Assembly: GCF_001592365.1 (NCBI RefSeq)
Contig: NZ_BCWU01000002.1
Span: forward strand, 310,001-374,000
DNA length: 64,000 nt
Direction: 5' to 3'
Source: Gordonia hydrophobica NBRC 16057
GTDB taxonomy: Bacteria; Actinomycetota; Actinomycetes; Mycobacteriales; Mycobacteriaceae
Shown piece by piece: positions 1 to 8,059 of the stretch. The notes under the pieces were generated by a model. The model was not told the origin of the DNA, did no database searches, and saw nothing but the letters and a program-made list of their open reading frames with translations. A program made the translations under genes and the position numbers. Numbering within the stretch: position 1 is the first letter of the stretch; each line of letters begins with the position of its first letter.

Positions 1-88
1 CATGCTGCCGCTGTTGACCTCGGTCCGCACCGTGGTCGAGAACAACGTCGATAACGACATCATGGAGCTCGACGAAGCCGCGTTCTGA
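1..88 (+). CDS. 3' end of a gene cut by the window edge, unknown
   Basis: An open frame runs in from the left edge and stops with TGA at 86-88. The visible 28 residues end in an acidic tail (DIMELDEAAF). A strong hairpin terminator follows at 111-144, which supports this being a genuine gene end. An ATG at 2 lies in frame but is probably internal. Too little is visible to name a product. Confidence 0.5.
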   Translation, partial: MLPLLTSVRTVVENNVDNDIMELDEAAF

Positions 89-110
89 TCTGATTCGGCT
101 GAACTGTCGC

Positions 111-144
111 AGAGAACCCCGCCGGGCGCCCGGCGGGGTTCTCT
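111..144 (+). terminator. Hairpin terminator after the truncated first gene
   Basis: A perfect 16-bp inverted repeat (111-126 with 129-144) lies 23 bases after the stop codon. It is very G+C rich and is followed by TGTGTCTT, so the U-tract is weak, as is common in high-GC actinomycetes. Confidence 0.7.
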
Positions 145-181
145 GTGTCTTCCCAGATCTCCCCGACAGCCGGCACTAACT

Positions 182-239
182 CCCCCACGTTGGTCGAGTG
201 CTGCGTGTGAGCGGAGCGAGCACGCAGTAATCGAGACCG
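182..239. repeat. Dispersed palindromic repeat, copy 1
   Basis: The element begins with CCCACGTTGGTCGAGTG, contains a hairpin (CTGCGTG at 201-207 with CACGCAG at 221-227) around GCGGAGCGAGC, and ends ATCGAGACC. The same skeleton occurs at 20957-21008 (inside aftD) and 60204-60257, so this is an intergenic repeat family, resembling REP or small MITE-type elements. It has no coding capacity. Confidence 0.6.
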
Positions 240-341
240 TCGCGAGTTTCGCTGGGACAAGGCATCGTCCGCTGCCATCGTGCGGTGTGTTGGGAAGCGG
301 CAGTCGACGGCAGGACGGACGGTGCGATTGACGGACGCGCC

Positions 342-638
342 CTACGCGTTCGCAGCAGTCAACACCGAGGTCAACAACCCGGGATACAACGCGTCGACGG
401 CGTCGTTCCGCAGGCGGTACCGCGCGCACTGGCCCTCCGCGATCCGCTCGACGAGCCCCGCCTCGCGGAGGATCTTGAAGTGGTGACTGGCCGTCGCCTT
501 GGTGACGGTGTCATAGAGCGCGGTGCAGGCCAGCGGCTCGGCCGCATGGCCCAGGCGTCGGAGCATCTCCAGCCGAACGGGATCGGCAAGTGCGCTCAGC
601 ACGGACTGCAGGTCGGCGACGCTGTCGGTCGGGGTCAT
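342..638 (-). CDS. ArsR-family winged-helix repressor
   Basis: This 98-residue protein has the ArsR fold: an N-terminal ALADPVRLEMLRRL helix, then ASHHFKILREAGLVE as recognition helix and an R-rich wing. I see no CxC metal motif in the recognition helix. The ATG at 638 was chosen because it has a GAGAG-type ribosome site; the frame extends upstream only through TTG/GTG codons. It is divergent from the MFS transporter at 733. Two near-identical dyads lie between the genes, so autoregulation and control of the exporter are likely. The inducer is unknown. Confidence 0.8.
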   Translation of the reverse strand: MTPTDSVADLQSVLSALADPVRLEMLRRLGHAAEPLACTALYDTVTKATASHHFKILREAGLVERIAEGQCARYRLRNDAVDALYPGLLTSVLTAANA

Positions 639-662
639 CTCGGTCACTCTCGCAAACAATCA

Positions 663-718
663 GTTTGATGAACATCGAACACGGGACTATCGTCGAAGCG
701 GTTCGATACTCATCAAAC
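663..718. promoter_or_regulatory. Paired operator dyads between ArsR and MFS genes
   Basis: GTTTGATGAACATCGAAC (663-680) and, inverted, GTTCGATACTCATCAAAC (701-718) match at 16 of 18 positions when one is reverse complemented. Each is itself an imperfect palindrome. Their centres are 38 bp apart, between the divergent start codons (638 and 733). Binding by the neighbouring ArsR protein is inferred. Confidence 0.65.
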
Positions 719-732
719 ATACCCGAGGATCC

Positions 733-1971
733 ATGGTCATCGAAGCCGTCGCCGAGACGAACTCCACCCGCACGGTCCATCCGCAGCGGTGGTCGTTCCT
801 GCTGTTGCTGGCCTTGCTCGCCCTGGCATTGGGATGTTCCGGGCTGCCCTCGCCGCTCTACCCGATCTATCAGGAGCAGTGGGGCATGAGCCCGCTGACC
901 ATCACGGTCATCTTCGCCGTCTATGCGATCGGCGCGCTGGGATCGGCACTCACCGTCGGTCCGATCTCCGACGCGGTCGGCCGCAAGCCGGTGCTGATCA
1001 CCGCGCTCGTCTTGATCCTGACCGGCCTGGTCCTGTTCCTGATCGCCAACAGCGCATGGGTGCTCATCGTCGCCCGATTCCTGCACGGCATCGCGATCGG
1101 CGCGATCACCGTCACCGCGGGTGCCGCACTCCTCGACGTCCGCCCGTTCGCCGGTGCTCGTAACGGTGTGGCCAGCGGCGTCGCCCTGAATGTCGGCATC
1201 ACGATCACCGTGATCGGCGCGGCCGCTGCGGCGCAGTGGGCGACCAGCCCGCTCCGGATTCCGTATGCGATCGTCATCGTCGTCGTGGCCGCGATGCTCG
1301 CCGCGGTGATCGCACTGACCGAGCCCCACACCGAACGCACCGGCGGCCGAGTCCGCCTGCGGGCGCCGTCGATCCCCAAGGCGATCCGCGCCGACTTCTG
1401 GTTCTCCGGCATCGGCATCATGGCCGCCTGGTCGGTGCTGGGCGTCTTCCTCAGCCTGTACCCGGCGCTCACCCAGCACGCCACGGGGCACACCTCGGTG
1501 ATGTTCGTCGGCATCGTCGTCAGCGCCATGGCCGCGGCTGCGGCCGTATCGCAGTGGCTCGGCGGGCGGATCGATCCGCGGAAGGCCGCGATCGGCGGCA
1601 ACCTGGGCATGATCGTCGCCCTGATGTGCGCGATCTGGGCGCTTGCGAGCGGTTCGACGGCCTTCATCATCATCGACTCGATCGTGCTCGGCGCGGTGTT
1701 CGGTCTCGCGTTCGGCGGCTCACTCCGTCACCTGAACGACGTCGCGCCGCCCGACGCCCGCGGCGCGGTGATGAGCGCGTACTACCTGCTCGGCTACATC
1801 GCCATGGGCGTCCCGACCGTCGTCGCCGGGGCGCTGGCGTCCGCGCTCGGCACCGCGCAGATCTTCCCGTGGTTCGCCGTCGCCGTAGCGCTCGCCTGCT
1901 TGGCCGCAGCGCTGCTGGGCATCAGCGGCACCCGGCGTCCGACGATCGCGGAGACCGACGTCGCGGTGTGA
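733..1971 (+). CDS. Major facilitator superfamily exporter
   Basis: The product is a 412-residue integral membrane protein with about 12 predicted membrane segments, the usual MFS size. The signature motif A is present in the loop after TM2 (GPISDAVGRKPVL). The ATG at 733 was chosen because the upstream 70 codons of the same frame run antisense through the ArsR gene and its operators; GAGGA just before it is the likely ribosome site. The pairing with a divergent ArsR repressor suggests inducible efflux of a toxic compound or metabolite. The substrate cannot be read from sequence. Confidence 0.85.
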   Translation: MVIEAVAETNSTRTVHPQRWSFLLLLALLALALGCSGLPSPLYPIYQEQWGMSPLTITVIFAVYAIGALGSALTVGPISDAVGRKPVLITALVLILTGLVLFLIANSAWVLIVARFLHGIAIGAITVTAGAALLDVRPFAGARNGVASGVALNVGITITVIGAAAAAQWATSPLRIPYAIVIVVVAAMLAAVIALTEPHTERTGGRVRLRAPSIPKAIRADFWFSGIGIMAAWSVLGVFLSLYPALTQHATGHTSVMFVGIVVSAMAAAAAVSQWLGGRIDPRKAAIGGNLGMIVALMCAIWALASGSTAFIIIDSIVLGAVFGLAFGGSLRHLNDVAPPDARGAVMSAYYLLGYIAMGVPTVVAGALASALGTAQIFPWFAVAVALACLAAALLGISGTRRPTIAETDVAV

Positions 1972-1992
1972 GAACGCCACCCACTGAGAACG

Positions 1993-2025
1993 GTTCAGCC
2001 CCGACGACGATCGTCGGGGCTGAAC
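1993..2025. terminator. Bidirectional terminator hairpin
   Basis: A perfect 15-bp stem with a 3-base loop sits between the convergent MFS gene (ends 1971) and secreted-protein gene (ends 2043). It can serve both strands. Confidence 0.75.
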
Positions 2026-2042
2026 GCTTCGATATGCGGACT

Positions 2043-2711
2043 CTAGCTGGCGCTGGAGCCGTTGCCGCCACAGTCGACGAACAAGCCGGTCGACTTCGCG
2101 GTCGCGGTGATCGAATCCGGCACTGTGCTTCCGTCCGGAGTACCCGTGAAGTAGATGACGAAGCGGTGGAGCCCCTCAAGCGTGCCACTCTTCACCTTGA
2201 CGGTGGCCGTCCTCGTGTCAGTACTGGTCGTGACGGTCAAACTGTCCGGGCCAAGCGCCTTGGGCCACTTCGTGAGGTTATTGGCGCCGTCGATGCCAAA
2301 CCAGGTTGAATCCGCGGCGAACACCTCCGAGGTGTACGCGTAGCCCGCGGGTAGCTTCACCTCGAGCTTGTAGTTCCTGATGTCGCCATCGGTTGCGACA
2401 ATGGTGCGCCAGAACGGCTTCGAGAAGTCGCCCCACAACTGCATTTCCGTCGCACCGTTGTCGCCGCGCCTCGGGGTAACACCGCCGTCAATCGTGTTGG
2501 TAACGCCGCTGTCGGTCCGCGTCTTGGTGGCTGAGGATCGCCAGTCCACATGGCAGCCCCTGCTCTTGTTATCCGGGTTGCTATTACCGAAGATGCTGCT
2601 GAAGCCGGCGAGCGGCCCCGGCAGAGCAGGGGTGGCGAGTGCGGTGGCCGGTGCCACCGACGTGACGATCGCGGCCGCCGCGGCGACGGCGGCAAAACGA
2701 CGTTTGGACAA
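2043..2711 (-). CDS. Secreted protein of unknown function
   Basis: The 222-residue product begins with a Sec signal peptide: a KRR n-region, a long alanine-rich core, and ALATPA as probable signal peptidase I site. The start is TTG at 2711, chosen because GGGAGGAG lies 6 bases upstream and the signal peptide begins exactly there. The mature part has only two cysteines (near RGCHVDW and FVDCGG), a plausible disulfide, and many alternating beta-type stretches. I recognise no catalytic motif. It is convergent with the MFS gene and monocistronic. Confidence 0.7.
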   Translation of the reverse strand: MSKRRFAAVAAAAAIVTSVAPATALATPALPGPLAGFSSIFGNSNPDNKSRGCHVDWRSSATKTRTDSGVTNTIDGGVTPRRGDNGATEMQLWGDFSKPFWRTIVATDGDIRNYKLEVKLPAGYAYTSEVFAADSTWFGIDGANNLTKWPKALGPDSLTVTTSTDTRTATVKVKSGTLEGLHRFVIYFTGTPDGSTVPDSITATAKSTGLFVDCGGNGSSAS

Positions 2712-3437
2712 GACAGTCTCCTCCCGTGAGGGATCGCAGCCGTACGGCTCTCGATGCACGGTCCGGACCATCTCCGAACCCACAGCGTCACGGTAGCCCG
2801 GCACACACGGTCATCACCGCCAGAAACTGCAAACGACCAGGACAAACGGTCAAGGTTCGCCCGACCGGACGACGCCGCGACCAGGCCTGCTCGCTCCCGT
2901 TCATCCGGCCGCCCACCGTCGAACAAACGCAATGACAGGCGGCGACGCAGAACCGACGCCATTCGTCAACCGGTAGCGAAGAATTGGACGAATATCGTTG
3001 CCGTCTAATGCAATTCCCCCTCCGAACGGCGACCGGAGATCAATGGCACCCCTGACGAATTCATAAACGGGAATTCGATCTTGTCAGAATTACCGAGACG
3101 CACCCCCGCACAAACCGAGAACTCATTACCGATAAGTAGGGACTCGTCTGTACTCGCCAGTAGATTGAAACCGGCCCACAACATGCCTCCGACCTGCACT
3201 AACAATAGGGACTAACGGCCCGCGTTACATGCCTCACACCCGTTTGCAGTCACCGAGCTAATTACTTATTGTCAGTATTGATCGGAGTTATAGATCAGGC
3301 TTTCCTCACCCCGCATCGATGCCTTTCGTCACCGAACCCGAAAGGCCGCCGGGCGAATTCTCTGATGTTCCGATATCACCGCATCCCTGGCCGCGCAGCA
3401 GTATTCGCGCGGTCTCTGTCAACGATTGGAAATACTG
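2712..3437. other. Long intergenic stretch, A+T-enriched from about 2990
   Basis: This stretch of about 725 bases separates the divergent secreted-protein and MaoC genes. From about 2990 to 3420 it is clearly richer in A+T than the surroundings. A TATAGA hexamer at 3289 could be a -10 element, but I find no well-spaced -35. The short open frames here have no credible ribosome site or codon bias. No gene is supported. Confidence 0.4.
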
Positions 3438-3929
3438 GTGACCGAGTCCACCGTCACGTCGACCACCACTCCCGCTCGCAGCGTTCGCCTCGCCGATCTC
3501 CCGTCGCTCGCCGGCCAGGATCTGGGGGCGTCGGCTCGCATCCGCATCACCCAGGAGCAGATCGACACCTTCGCCGATGCGACGAACGACCACCAGTGGA
3601 TCCACGTCGACGCCGAGCGCGCGAAGAAGGGCCCGTTCGGGACCACCATCGCCCACGGCTACCTGACGCTCTCGCTCGCCGTCCCGCTGTTCTGGGATCT
3701 GCTCGACGTCGACGACGCCACCCAGGTCATCAACTACGGACTCAACAAGGTCCGCTTCCCCGCGCCGGTTCCGGTGGATTCCGAGGTGGGCGCCACCGCC
3801 CACGTCGCCGCAGTAGAACCGGTCACGGGTGGATTCCAGTTGACCGTCGGCTTGACGTTCACCATCGAGGGCCTGGACCGGCCGGTCTGCGTGTGCGAGA
3901 TGATCATCCGCTACCTCGGCCCCGCCTGA
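3438..3929 (+). CDS. MaoC-like (R)-enoyl-CoA hydratase
   Basis: The 163-residue single hot-dog protein carries the MaoC hydratase signature: FADATNDHQWIHVD with the catalytic Asp/His, then GPFGTTIAHGYLTLSL. The family hydrates trans-2-enoyl-CoA to (R)-3-hydroxyacyl-CoA, the monomer for PHA synthase. The gene lies 77 bases before that synthase, so a PhaJ-like supply role is likely. GTG at 3438 is preferred over TTG at 3426 because GGAA lies 6 bases upstream. It could instead serve other fatty-acid steps. Confidence 0.8.
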   Translation: MTESTVTSTTTPARSVRLADLPSLAGQDLGASARIRITQEQIDTFADATNDHQWIHVDAERAKKGPFGTTIAHGYLTLSLAVPLFWDLLDVDDATQVINYGLNKVRFPAPVPVDSEVGATAHVAAVEPVTGGFQLTVGLTFTIEGLDRPVCVCEMIIRYLGPA

Positions 3930-4006
3930 GCCTGCTCAGCACCGCAAGCGCCGCGTCACCGACGCACTCCAAGTCTCCCTCCCCGTTCGACAGATCGCGA
4001 GTACCC

Positions 4007-5680
4007 ATGAGCCTCCTCCCGACCCGCATCACTGCCGAGATCGATCCGCTCGGCTGGCTGGAATCCACCTTCCGCACCGGCACTGACATCGCCAAGAACC
4101 CGCGCAGCGTCGCCCGCGCCGCCGGCCGTTTCGTGAACCGGATCGCAACGGTCCCCGATAACACCGCCCGGGTCGCCTTCGGCCTCGGCGATGTGGATGC
4201 GGCACCCGAATCCGTTCGAGATCGACGATTCTCCGACACCGCGTGGCACGAGAACCCGGCGTACTTCGCCGTCCTCGAGTCCTATTTCGCCGCGCGGGCC
4301 CTGGCCCTCGACCTCGTCGACTCCGCCGAGTCCGACGCCGTGACGACGGCCAAAGCGCGCGCATTCGTCGAGCTGCTGTGCGATGCGCTGTCGCCGAGCA
4401 ACTCACCGCTCCTCAACCCGACGGTGCTCACCACGGCCATCAACACCGGCGGCAAGTCGCTGGTGCGCGGCGCCCGCTACGCAGCATCCGATCTGGTCAA
4501 TCGCAACGGCCGCCCGGTGCGCGTCGACATGGACGCCTTCACCGTCGGCGAGAACATGGCCTGCACCGAGGGGCAGGTGGTCTTCCGCAATGAGCTCATC
4601 GAGCTGATCCAGTACGCACCGCAGACCGACCAGGTCCATGCGACTCCGCTGCTCGCGAGCCCGCCGTGGATCAACAAGTACTACATCATGGACCTCGGCC
4701 CCGGCCGGAGTCTCATCGAGTGGGCCGTTCAGCACGGCCGCACCGTGTTCGCGATCTCGTACCGGAACCCCGACGAGTCGATGCGCTCGGTCACCTTCGA
4801 CGACTACTTGGAACTCGGCATCCGTTCGGCGCTCGGCGCCGTCCAGGACATCACCGGCGCACCGAAGGTCGACGTCCTCGCCGTCTGCCTCGGCGGCGCG
4901 ATGACCGCGATCGCCGCGGGCACCGGTGACGACCGCATCGGGGACCTGACACTGATCAACACGATCCTCGACTACTCCGAGACCGGCGACCTCGGCTTCA
5001 TGACCGATCCGAAGACGCTCGACAATCTCGACGCCTTGATGGCGAAGAAGGGGTACCTGAGCGGGGACAGCATGGCGCAGACCTTCGACCTGCTGCGCGC
5101 CAACGACCTGATCTTCAGCTACTGGGTCTCCCGGTGGATGCTCGGCGAGGCCCCGCCCGCCTTCGATCTGCTGGTGTGGAACGAGGACTCCACCAACATG
5201 CCCGCCGCGATGCACACGCAGTATCTGCGGCAGCTCTACAGCGAGAACCTGCTCGCGCAGGGCGAGTTGAAGATGTGCGACACCGCGGTGGACCTGAGCG
5301 CCTTCGACGGCGACGTGTACATCGTCGGTGCGATCGGCGACCACATCGTGCCCTGGAAGACCTCGTACGCGGGCGCCAAGCTCTTCGGCAAGGATGCGCG
5401 CTACATCCTCTCCAACGGCGGTCATATCGCAGGCATCGTCAACCCGGCGAGCAAGAAGACCTGGAGCGCCGCGATCGGTGCCCCCGACGCCCCGTCGCCG
5501 GAGCTTCCCGCCGATCCCGATGCGTGGCGCGACGCGGCGACCGTGACGAAGAACTCGTGGTGGGACGACTGGGCGGTGTGGTCGAGCACCCGGGCCGGCG
5601 AACTGCAGGATCCCCCCACGATGGGCAGTGCTGCGCATCCCGTCATCACGCCCGCCCCGGGGACGTACGTGCTGGAGTGA
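4007..5680 (+). CDS. phaC: Polyhydroxyalkanoate synthase, class I type
   Basis: The 557-residue protein has the PHA synthase alpha/beta-hydrolase core. The lipase-like box VLAVCLGG puts the nucleophile at Cys294, the GDHIVPW segment the Asp at 445, and SNGGHIAG the His at 473. The Asp-His distance of 28 equals that of Cupriavidus PhaC (Cys319, Asp480, His508, from memory). It polymerises (R)-3-hydroxyacyl-CoA at granule surfaces. The ATG at 4007 starts the conserved protein; the frame continues upstream only as antisense-like sequence over the MaoC gene. The genes on either side (hydratase, phasin-like) support the assignment. Confidence 0.85.
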   Translation: MSLLPTRITAEIDPLGWLESTFRTGTDIAKNPRSVARAAGRFVNRIATVPDNTARVAFGLGDVDAAPESVRDRRFSDTAWHENPAYFAVLESYFAARALALDLVDSAESDAVTTAKARAFVELLCDALSPSNSPLLNPTVLTTAINTGGKSLVRGARYAASDLVNRNGRPVRVDMDAFTVGENMACTEGQVVFRNELIELIQYAPQTDQVHATPLLASPPWINKYYIMDLGPGRSLIEWAVQHGRTVFAISYRNPDESMRSVTFDDYLELGIRSALGAVQDITGAPKVDVLAVCLGGAMTAIAAGTGDDRIGDLTLINTILDYSETGDLGFMTDPKTLDNLDALMAKKGYLSGDSMAQTFDLLRANDLIFSYWVSRWMLGEAPPAFDLLVWNEDSTNMPAAMHTQYLRQLYSENLLAQGELKMCDTAVDLSAFDGDVYIVGAIGDHIVPWKTSYAGAKLFGKDARYILSNGGHIAGIVNPASKKTWSAAIGAPDAPSPELPADPDAWRDAATVTKNSWWDDWAVWSSTRAGELQDPPTMGSAAHPVITPAPGTYVLE

Positions 5681-5708
5681 TCGACGCAACACCGCCGACT
5701 CAGCGCGC

Positions 5709-5737
5709 GTTAGCAATCAGTGTGCTAACTTGTTAAC
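5709..5737. promoter_or_regulatory. Inverted repeat ahead of the phasin-like gene
   Basis: GTTAGCA (5709-5715) and TGCTAAC (5723-5729) form a perfect 7-bp dyad with a 7-base spacer. A further GTTAAC follows at 5732-5737. It lies 45-73 bases before the phasin-like start, a good place for an operator. The XRE regulator encoded at 6147-6521 is the obvious candidate ligand, by inference. Confidence 0.5.
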
Positions 5738-5781
5738 TGACGGGGCGGAGAGCACCGCACACTACTTCCCAAGGAGACACC

Positions 5782-6063
5782 ATGACCGCTCAGAACGCCG
5801 CAAGCAAGGTCGCCAAGGCCATCGACGACTCCACCAAGCAGATCAACGACGTCCAGGCCACGCTGCTGTCCGCGAGCAAGCAGGCCGCTCTGGCCACGCT
5901 CGACGTGTACGAGAAGTCGGTCGACACCGCGCTCGACTTCCAGAAGAAGATCGTCGAGTCCACCGGCCTCACCGCCGCCAGCGGCATCGTCGACGCCCAG
6001 GTCAAGCTGTTCACCGACCTCAACACCGCTGGCGTCCAGGCTGTCCGCGCGGCCTTCGCCTGA
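5782..6063 (+). CDS. Small phasin-like granule protein
   Basis: The 93-residue protein is almost entirely amphipathic helix, rich in Ala, Lys, Asp and Gln, without cysteine, proline or a signal peptide. This matches phasins, which coat PHA granules, and also the helical domain of mycobacterial HBHA and rhodococcal lipid-droplet proteins. AAGGAGA precedes the ATG by 7 bases, a strong ribosome site suggesting high expression. It follows phaC by about 100 bases with its own upstream dyad, and ends at a strong terminator. Confidence 0.7.
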   Translation: MTAQNAASKVAKAIDDSTKQINDVQATLLSASKQAALATLDVYEKSVDTALDFQKKIVESTGLTAASGIVDAQVKLFTDLNTAGVQAVRAAFA

Positions 6064-6086
6064 CAGGCACCGCACGCCACGAGCAA

Positions 6087-6123
6087 CGACGGCGCGAACC
6101 CGATCATCGGGTTCGCGCCGTCG
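6087..6123. terminator. Strong terminator hairpin, phasin / XRE regulator
   Basis: An 18-bp perfect inverted repeat (6087-6104 with 6106-6123) is followed by TTTGCG. It lies between the convergent phasin-like and XRE genes and can terminate both. Confidence 0.8.
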
Positions 6124-6146
6124 TTTGCGTTCGCGGTCTGTCGGGA

Positions 6147-6521
6147 TCAGCGGTCGGCAGCGCCGCGTCGCCGATTCGCGACCGTCACGCTGGCGAAACT
6201 CTGGTACATCTCCTCGAGTGCGGCCCGCTGTGCACGCGTGAGATCGGGATCGCGGCGGATGGCGGCGACCACGTCCGGCTGCCCCTGCGGGTCCGACGTC
6301 CGCGTCGACGCGGCCAGCACGTCGGCGGACAGCTTCAGATTGTCGGCGATCGCCTCAAGGACACGGTCGCTCGGTTCACGCAGATTCCGCTCGATCTGCG
6401 ACAGGTAGGGATTCGAGATCCCGACCATCTCGGCCAATCGACGCATCGGCATCGCCGCCAGTTCACGCTGGGTCCGGATGAGTTCACCGAGCGTGAGCGG
6501 ACTGCGGTCGCCGTCGTTCAT
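6147..6521 (-). CDS. XRE-family helix-turn-helix regulator
   Basis: The 124-residue protein has an N-terminal Cro/C1-type HTH (LGELIRTQRELAAMPMRRLA, then VGISNPYLSQIERNLREPSD) and a C-terminal helical region. The ATG at 6521 was chosen because the HTH starts just after it; the longer frame upstream is antisense to the ACT gene. The HTH resembles Rv0474, the regulator beside hbhA in M. tuberculosis, and rhodococcal TadR (from memory), both next to lipid-droplet or HBHA proteins. Control of the convergent phasin-like gene is therefore a reasonable inference. Confidence 0.75.
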   Translation of the reverse strand: MNDGDRSPLTLGELIRTQRELAAMPMRRLAEMVGISNPYLSQIERNLREPSDRVLEAIADNLKLSADVLAASTRTSDPQGQPDVVAAIRRDPDLTRAQRAALEEMYQSFASVTVANRRRGAADR

Positions 6522-6592
6522 GACCCCGATGGTAGTCGCGGTCGGTGTCCGGGCCGACGCCGCCGTCGGACGGTCGTCGACGACGTGTTCGG

Positions 6593-7111
6593 TTACTCGC
6601 CGTCGATCCCGAGGTCGACCAGCAACTCGGCAGCGATCCGTTCCAGATCGGAGCGGATCGTCGCCGCGTCGGCCGACGGCGGCACCAGCACCTCGAGCTG
6701 GGCTTCGAACAGCATGCCGCCCGCCATCGGCGCCTCCCGCGTGCCCGTCGTCATCCGTTCGATCGTCACGCCGCTCGCACTGAGTGCCGCGGACAGCTCG
6801 CGGACGATGCCCGGACGATCGTTGCCGAGCACATCGATCGTCAGCGACGCCCACTCGCCTTCACGGATCTCGGCGGCGCCGGCCGAATGCACGGCGACCT
6901 CAAGCAACCCCTCGAGACCGGTGACCGCGGCGATCACCTCGCCCGATCGGTCCTGTGGGACGGTGACCACCACGATGCCAGCGAACTTTCCGGCCAGCTG
7001 CGCCAGCTGACCGCGTTCCCAGTTGCCGCCGCTGCTCGCGATCGCGTCGGCCAACGCCGACACGAGCCCCGGACGGTCGTCGCCGATCACCGACAGCACC
7101 AGATTCCGCAT
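6593..7111 (-). CDS. Double ACT-domain protein, GcvR-like
   Basis: The 172-residue protein consists of two ACT domains: residues 1-80, beginning MRNLVLSVIGDDRPGLVSAL, and about 90-165, beginning LTIDVLGNDRPGIVREL. Both carry the GDDRPG/GNDRPG ligand-binding loop. Proteins of only two ACT domains include the glycine cleavage repressor GcvR and related amino-acid-sensing regulators. There is no DNA-binding domain, so it probably acts by protein contact. The start ATG at 7111 opens the first ACT strand. The ligand is unknown. Confidence 0.7.
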   Translation of the reverse strand: MRNLVLSVIGDDRPGLVSALADAIASSGGNWERGQLAQLAGKFAGIVVVTVPQDRSGEVIAAVTGLEGLLEVAVHSAGAAEIREGEWASLTIDVLGNDRPGIVRELSAALSASGVTIERMTTGTREAPMAGGMLFEAQLEVLVPPSADAATIRSDLERIAAELLVDLGIDGE

Positions 7112-7160
7112 GCCCGAATCATAACGACCGCCGCGGCCCGCCACCGGGCACCGGAAAACA

Positions 7161-7209
7161 TTTCTGCCGTTGATCGGGCCCCGCTGCGGGGCCCGATCAA
7201 CGGCAGAAA
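7161..7209 (-). terminator. Intrinsic terminator after the SDR gene
   Basis: A perfect 23-bp stem (7161-7183 with 7187-7209) with a 3-base loop lies 13 bases beyond the minus-strand stop at 7222. On the minus strand it is followed by TGTTTTCC, giving a short U-tract. This is one of the strongest hairpins in the window. Confidence 0.85.
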
Positions 7210-7221
7210 AGAGGGTCGAGC

Positions 7222-7998
7222 CTACTTCGGAGGCATCCGGATGCCGCCGTCGACGCGGATCACCTCGGCGTTCATGTACGAGTTGGTGATGAGTTCCTCC
7301 ACCATCGAGGCCAACTCGTCCGGCACACCGAGCCGCTTGGGGAACAGGACGCTCTCGCCCAGCTTGGCCTTGAAGGCCTCCGACTCCGGGCCGCTGCCGT
7401 AGATCGGGGTGTCGATGAGGCCGGGAGCGATGCAGTTGACGCGGACGCCGACCGCGGACAGGTCACGAGCGACCGGCAGGGTCATGCCGACGACGCCGCC
7501 CTTCGACGACGAGTACGCGGCCTGACCGATCTGACCGTCGAATGCGGCGACCGACGCGAGGTTGACGATCGCGCCGCGCTCGCCGTTCTCGTTCGGCTCG
7601 TTGCGGCTCATCGCGGTTGCCGCGAGACGGACGGTGTCGAAGGTGCCGACCAGGTTGATGGCGATGACCTTCTTGTACAGGTCCAGGTTGTGCGCCGACG
7701 CGAACTCGCCATCCTTGCCGACCGTGCGCTGCGCCCAGCCGATGCCCGCGGAGTTGACGACCGCACGCAGCGGGCCCAGCTCGACGGCTTTGTTGACCGC
7801 GGCCTCGATCTGAGCGGTGTCGGTGACGTCGACGCTGACGAAAGCGCCGCCGATCTCCTTCGCGAGGGCCTCGCCGTCCTCGGCCTTGAGGTCGGCGATG
7901 ACGACCTTGGCGCCCTGCGCCGCGAGTCGACGGGCCGAGGCCGCACCGATGCCGGACGCGCCTCCGGTCACGATTGCACTTGCTCCATTGATATCCAT
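7222..7998 (-). CDS. Short-chain dehydrogenase, 3-hydroxyacyl-CoA dehydrogenase type
   Basis: The 258-residue classical SDR has the NAD(P) motif TGGASGIG near the N-terminus, an acidic VIADL turn favouring NAD, the NSAG strand, and catalytic Ser-Tyr-Lys (LASVAAF, then AAYSSSKGG). The overall pattern, with the FDGQIGQAAYSSSK core, resembles the 17beta-HSD10/3-hydroxyacyl-CoA dehydrogenase II group of beta-oxidation. The ATG at 7998 precedes the first strand directly; the frame upstream is not conserved. It is a single-gene unit ending in a strong terminator. Confidence 0.75.
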   Translation of the reverse strand: MDINGASAIVTGGASGIGAASARRLAAQGAKVVIADLKAEDGEALAKEIGGAFVSVDVTDTAQIEAAVNKAVELGPLRAVVNSAGIGWAQRTVGKDGEFASAHNLDLYKKVIAINLVGTFDTVRLAATAMSRNEPNENGERGAIVNLASVAAFDGQIGQAAYSSSKGGVVGMTLPVARDLSAVGVRVNCIAPGLIDTPIYGSGPESEAFKAKLGESVLFPKRLGVPDELASMVEELITNSYMNAEVIRVDGGIRMPPK

Positions 7999-8059
7999 GT
8001 TTCGGAGCTTATCGCTCGGTGACCGCACGCACAGCGCGGGGTCTGAAACAGGTTTCAGT

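Noticed and set aside
523-732. In-frame 70-codon extension of the MFS transporter
   Set aside because: It runs antisense across the ArsR gene and both operators and does not resemble an MFS N-terminus.
3005-3205. 66-codon minus-strand open frame in A+T-rich DNA
   Set aside because: No ribosome site, no known motif, and composition unlike the genes around it.
5709-5737. KstR operator before the phasin-like gene
   Set aside because: AAC-TT-GTT is present, but the outer T and A of the consensus are not.
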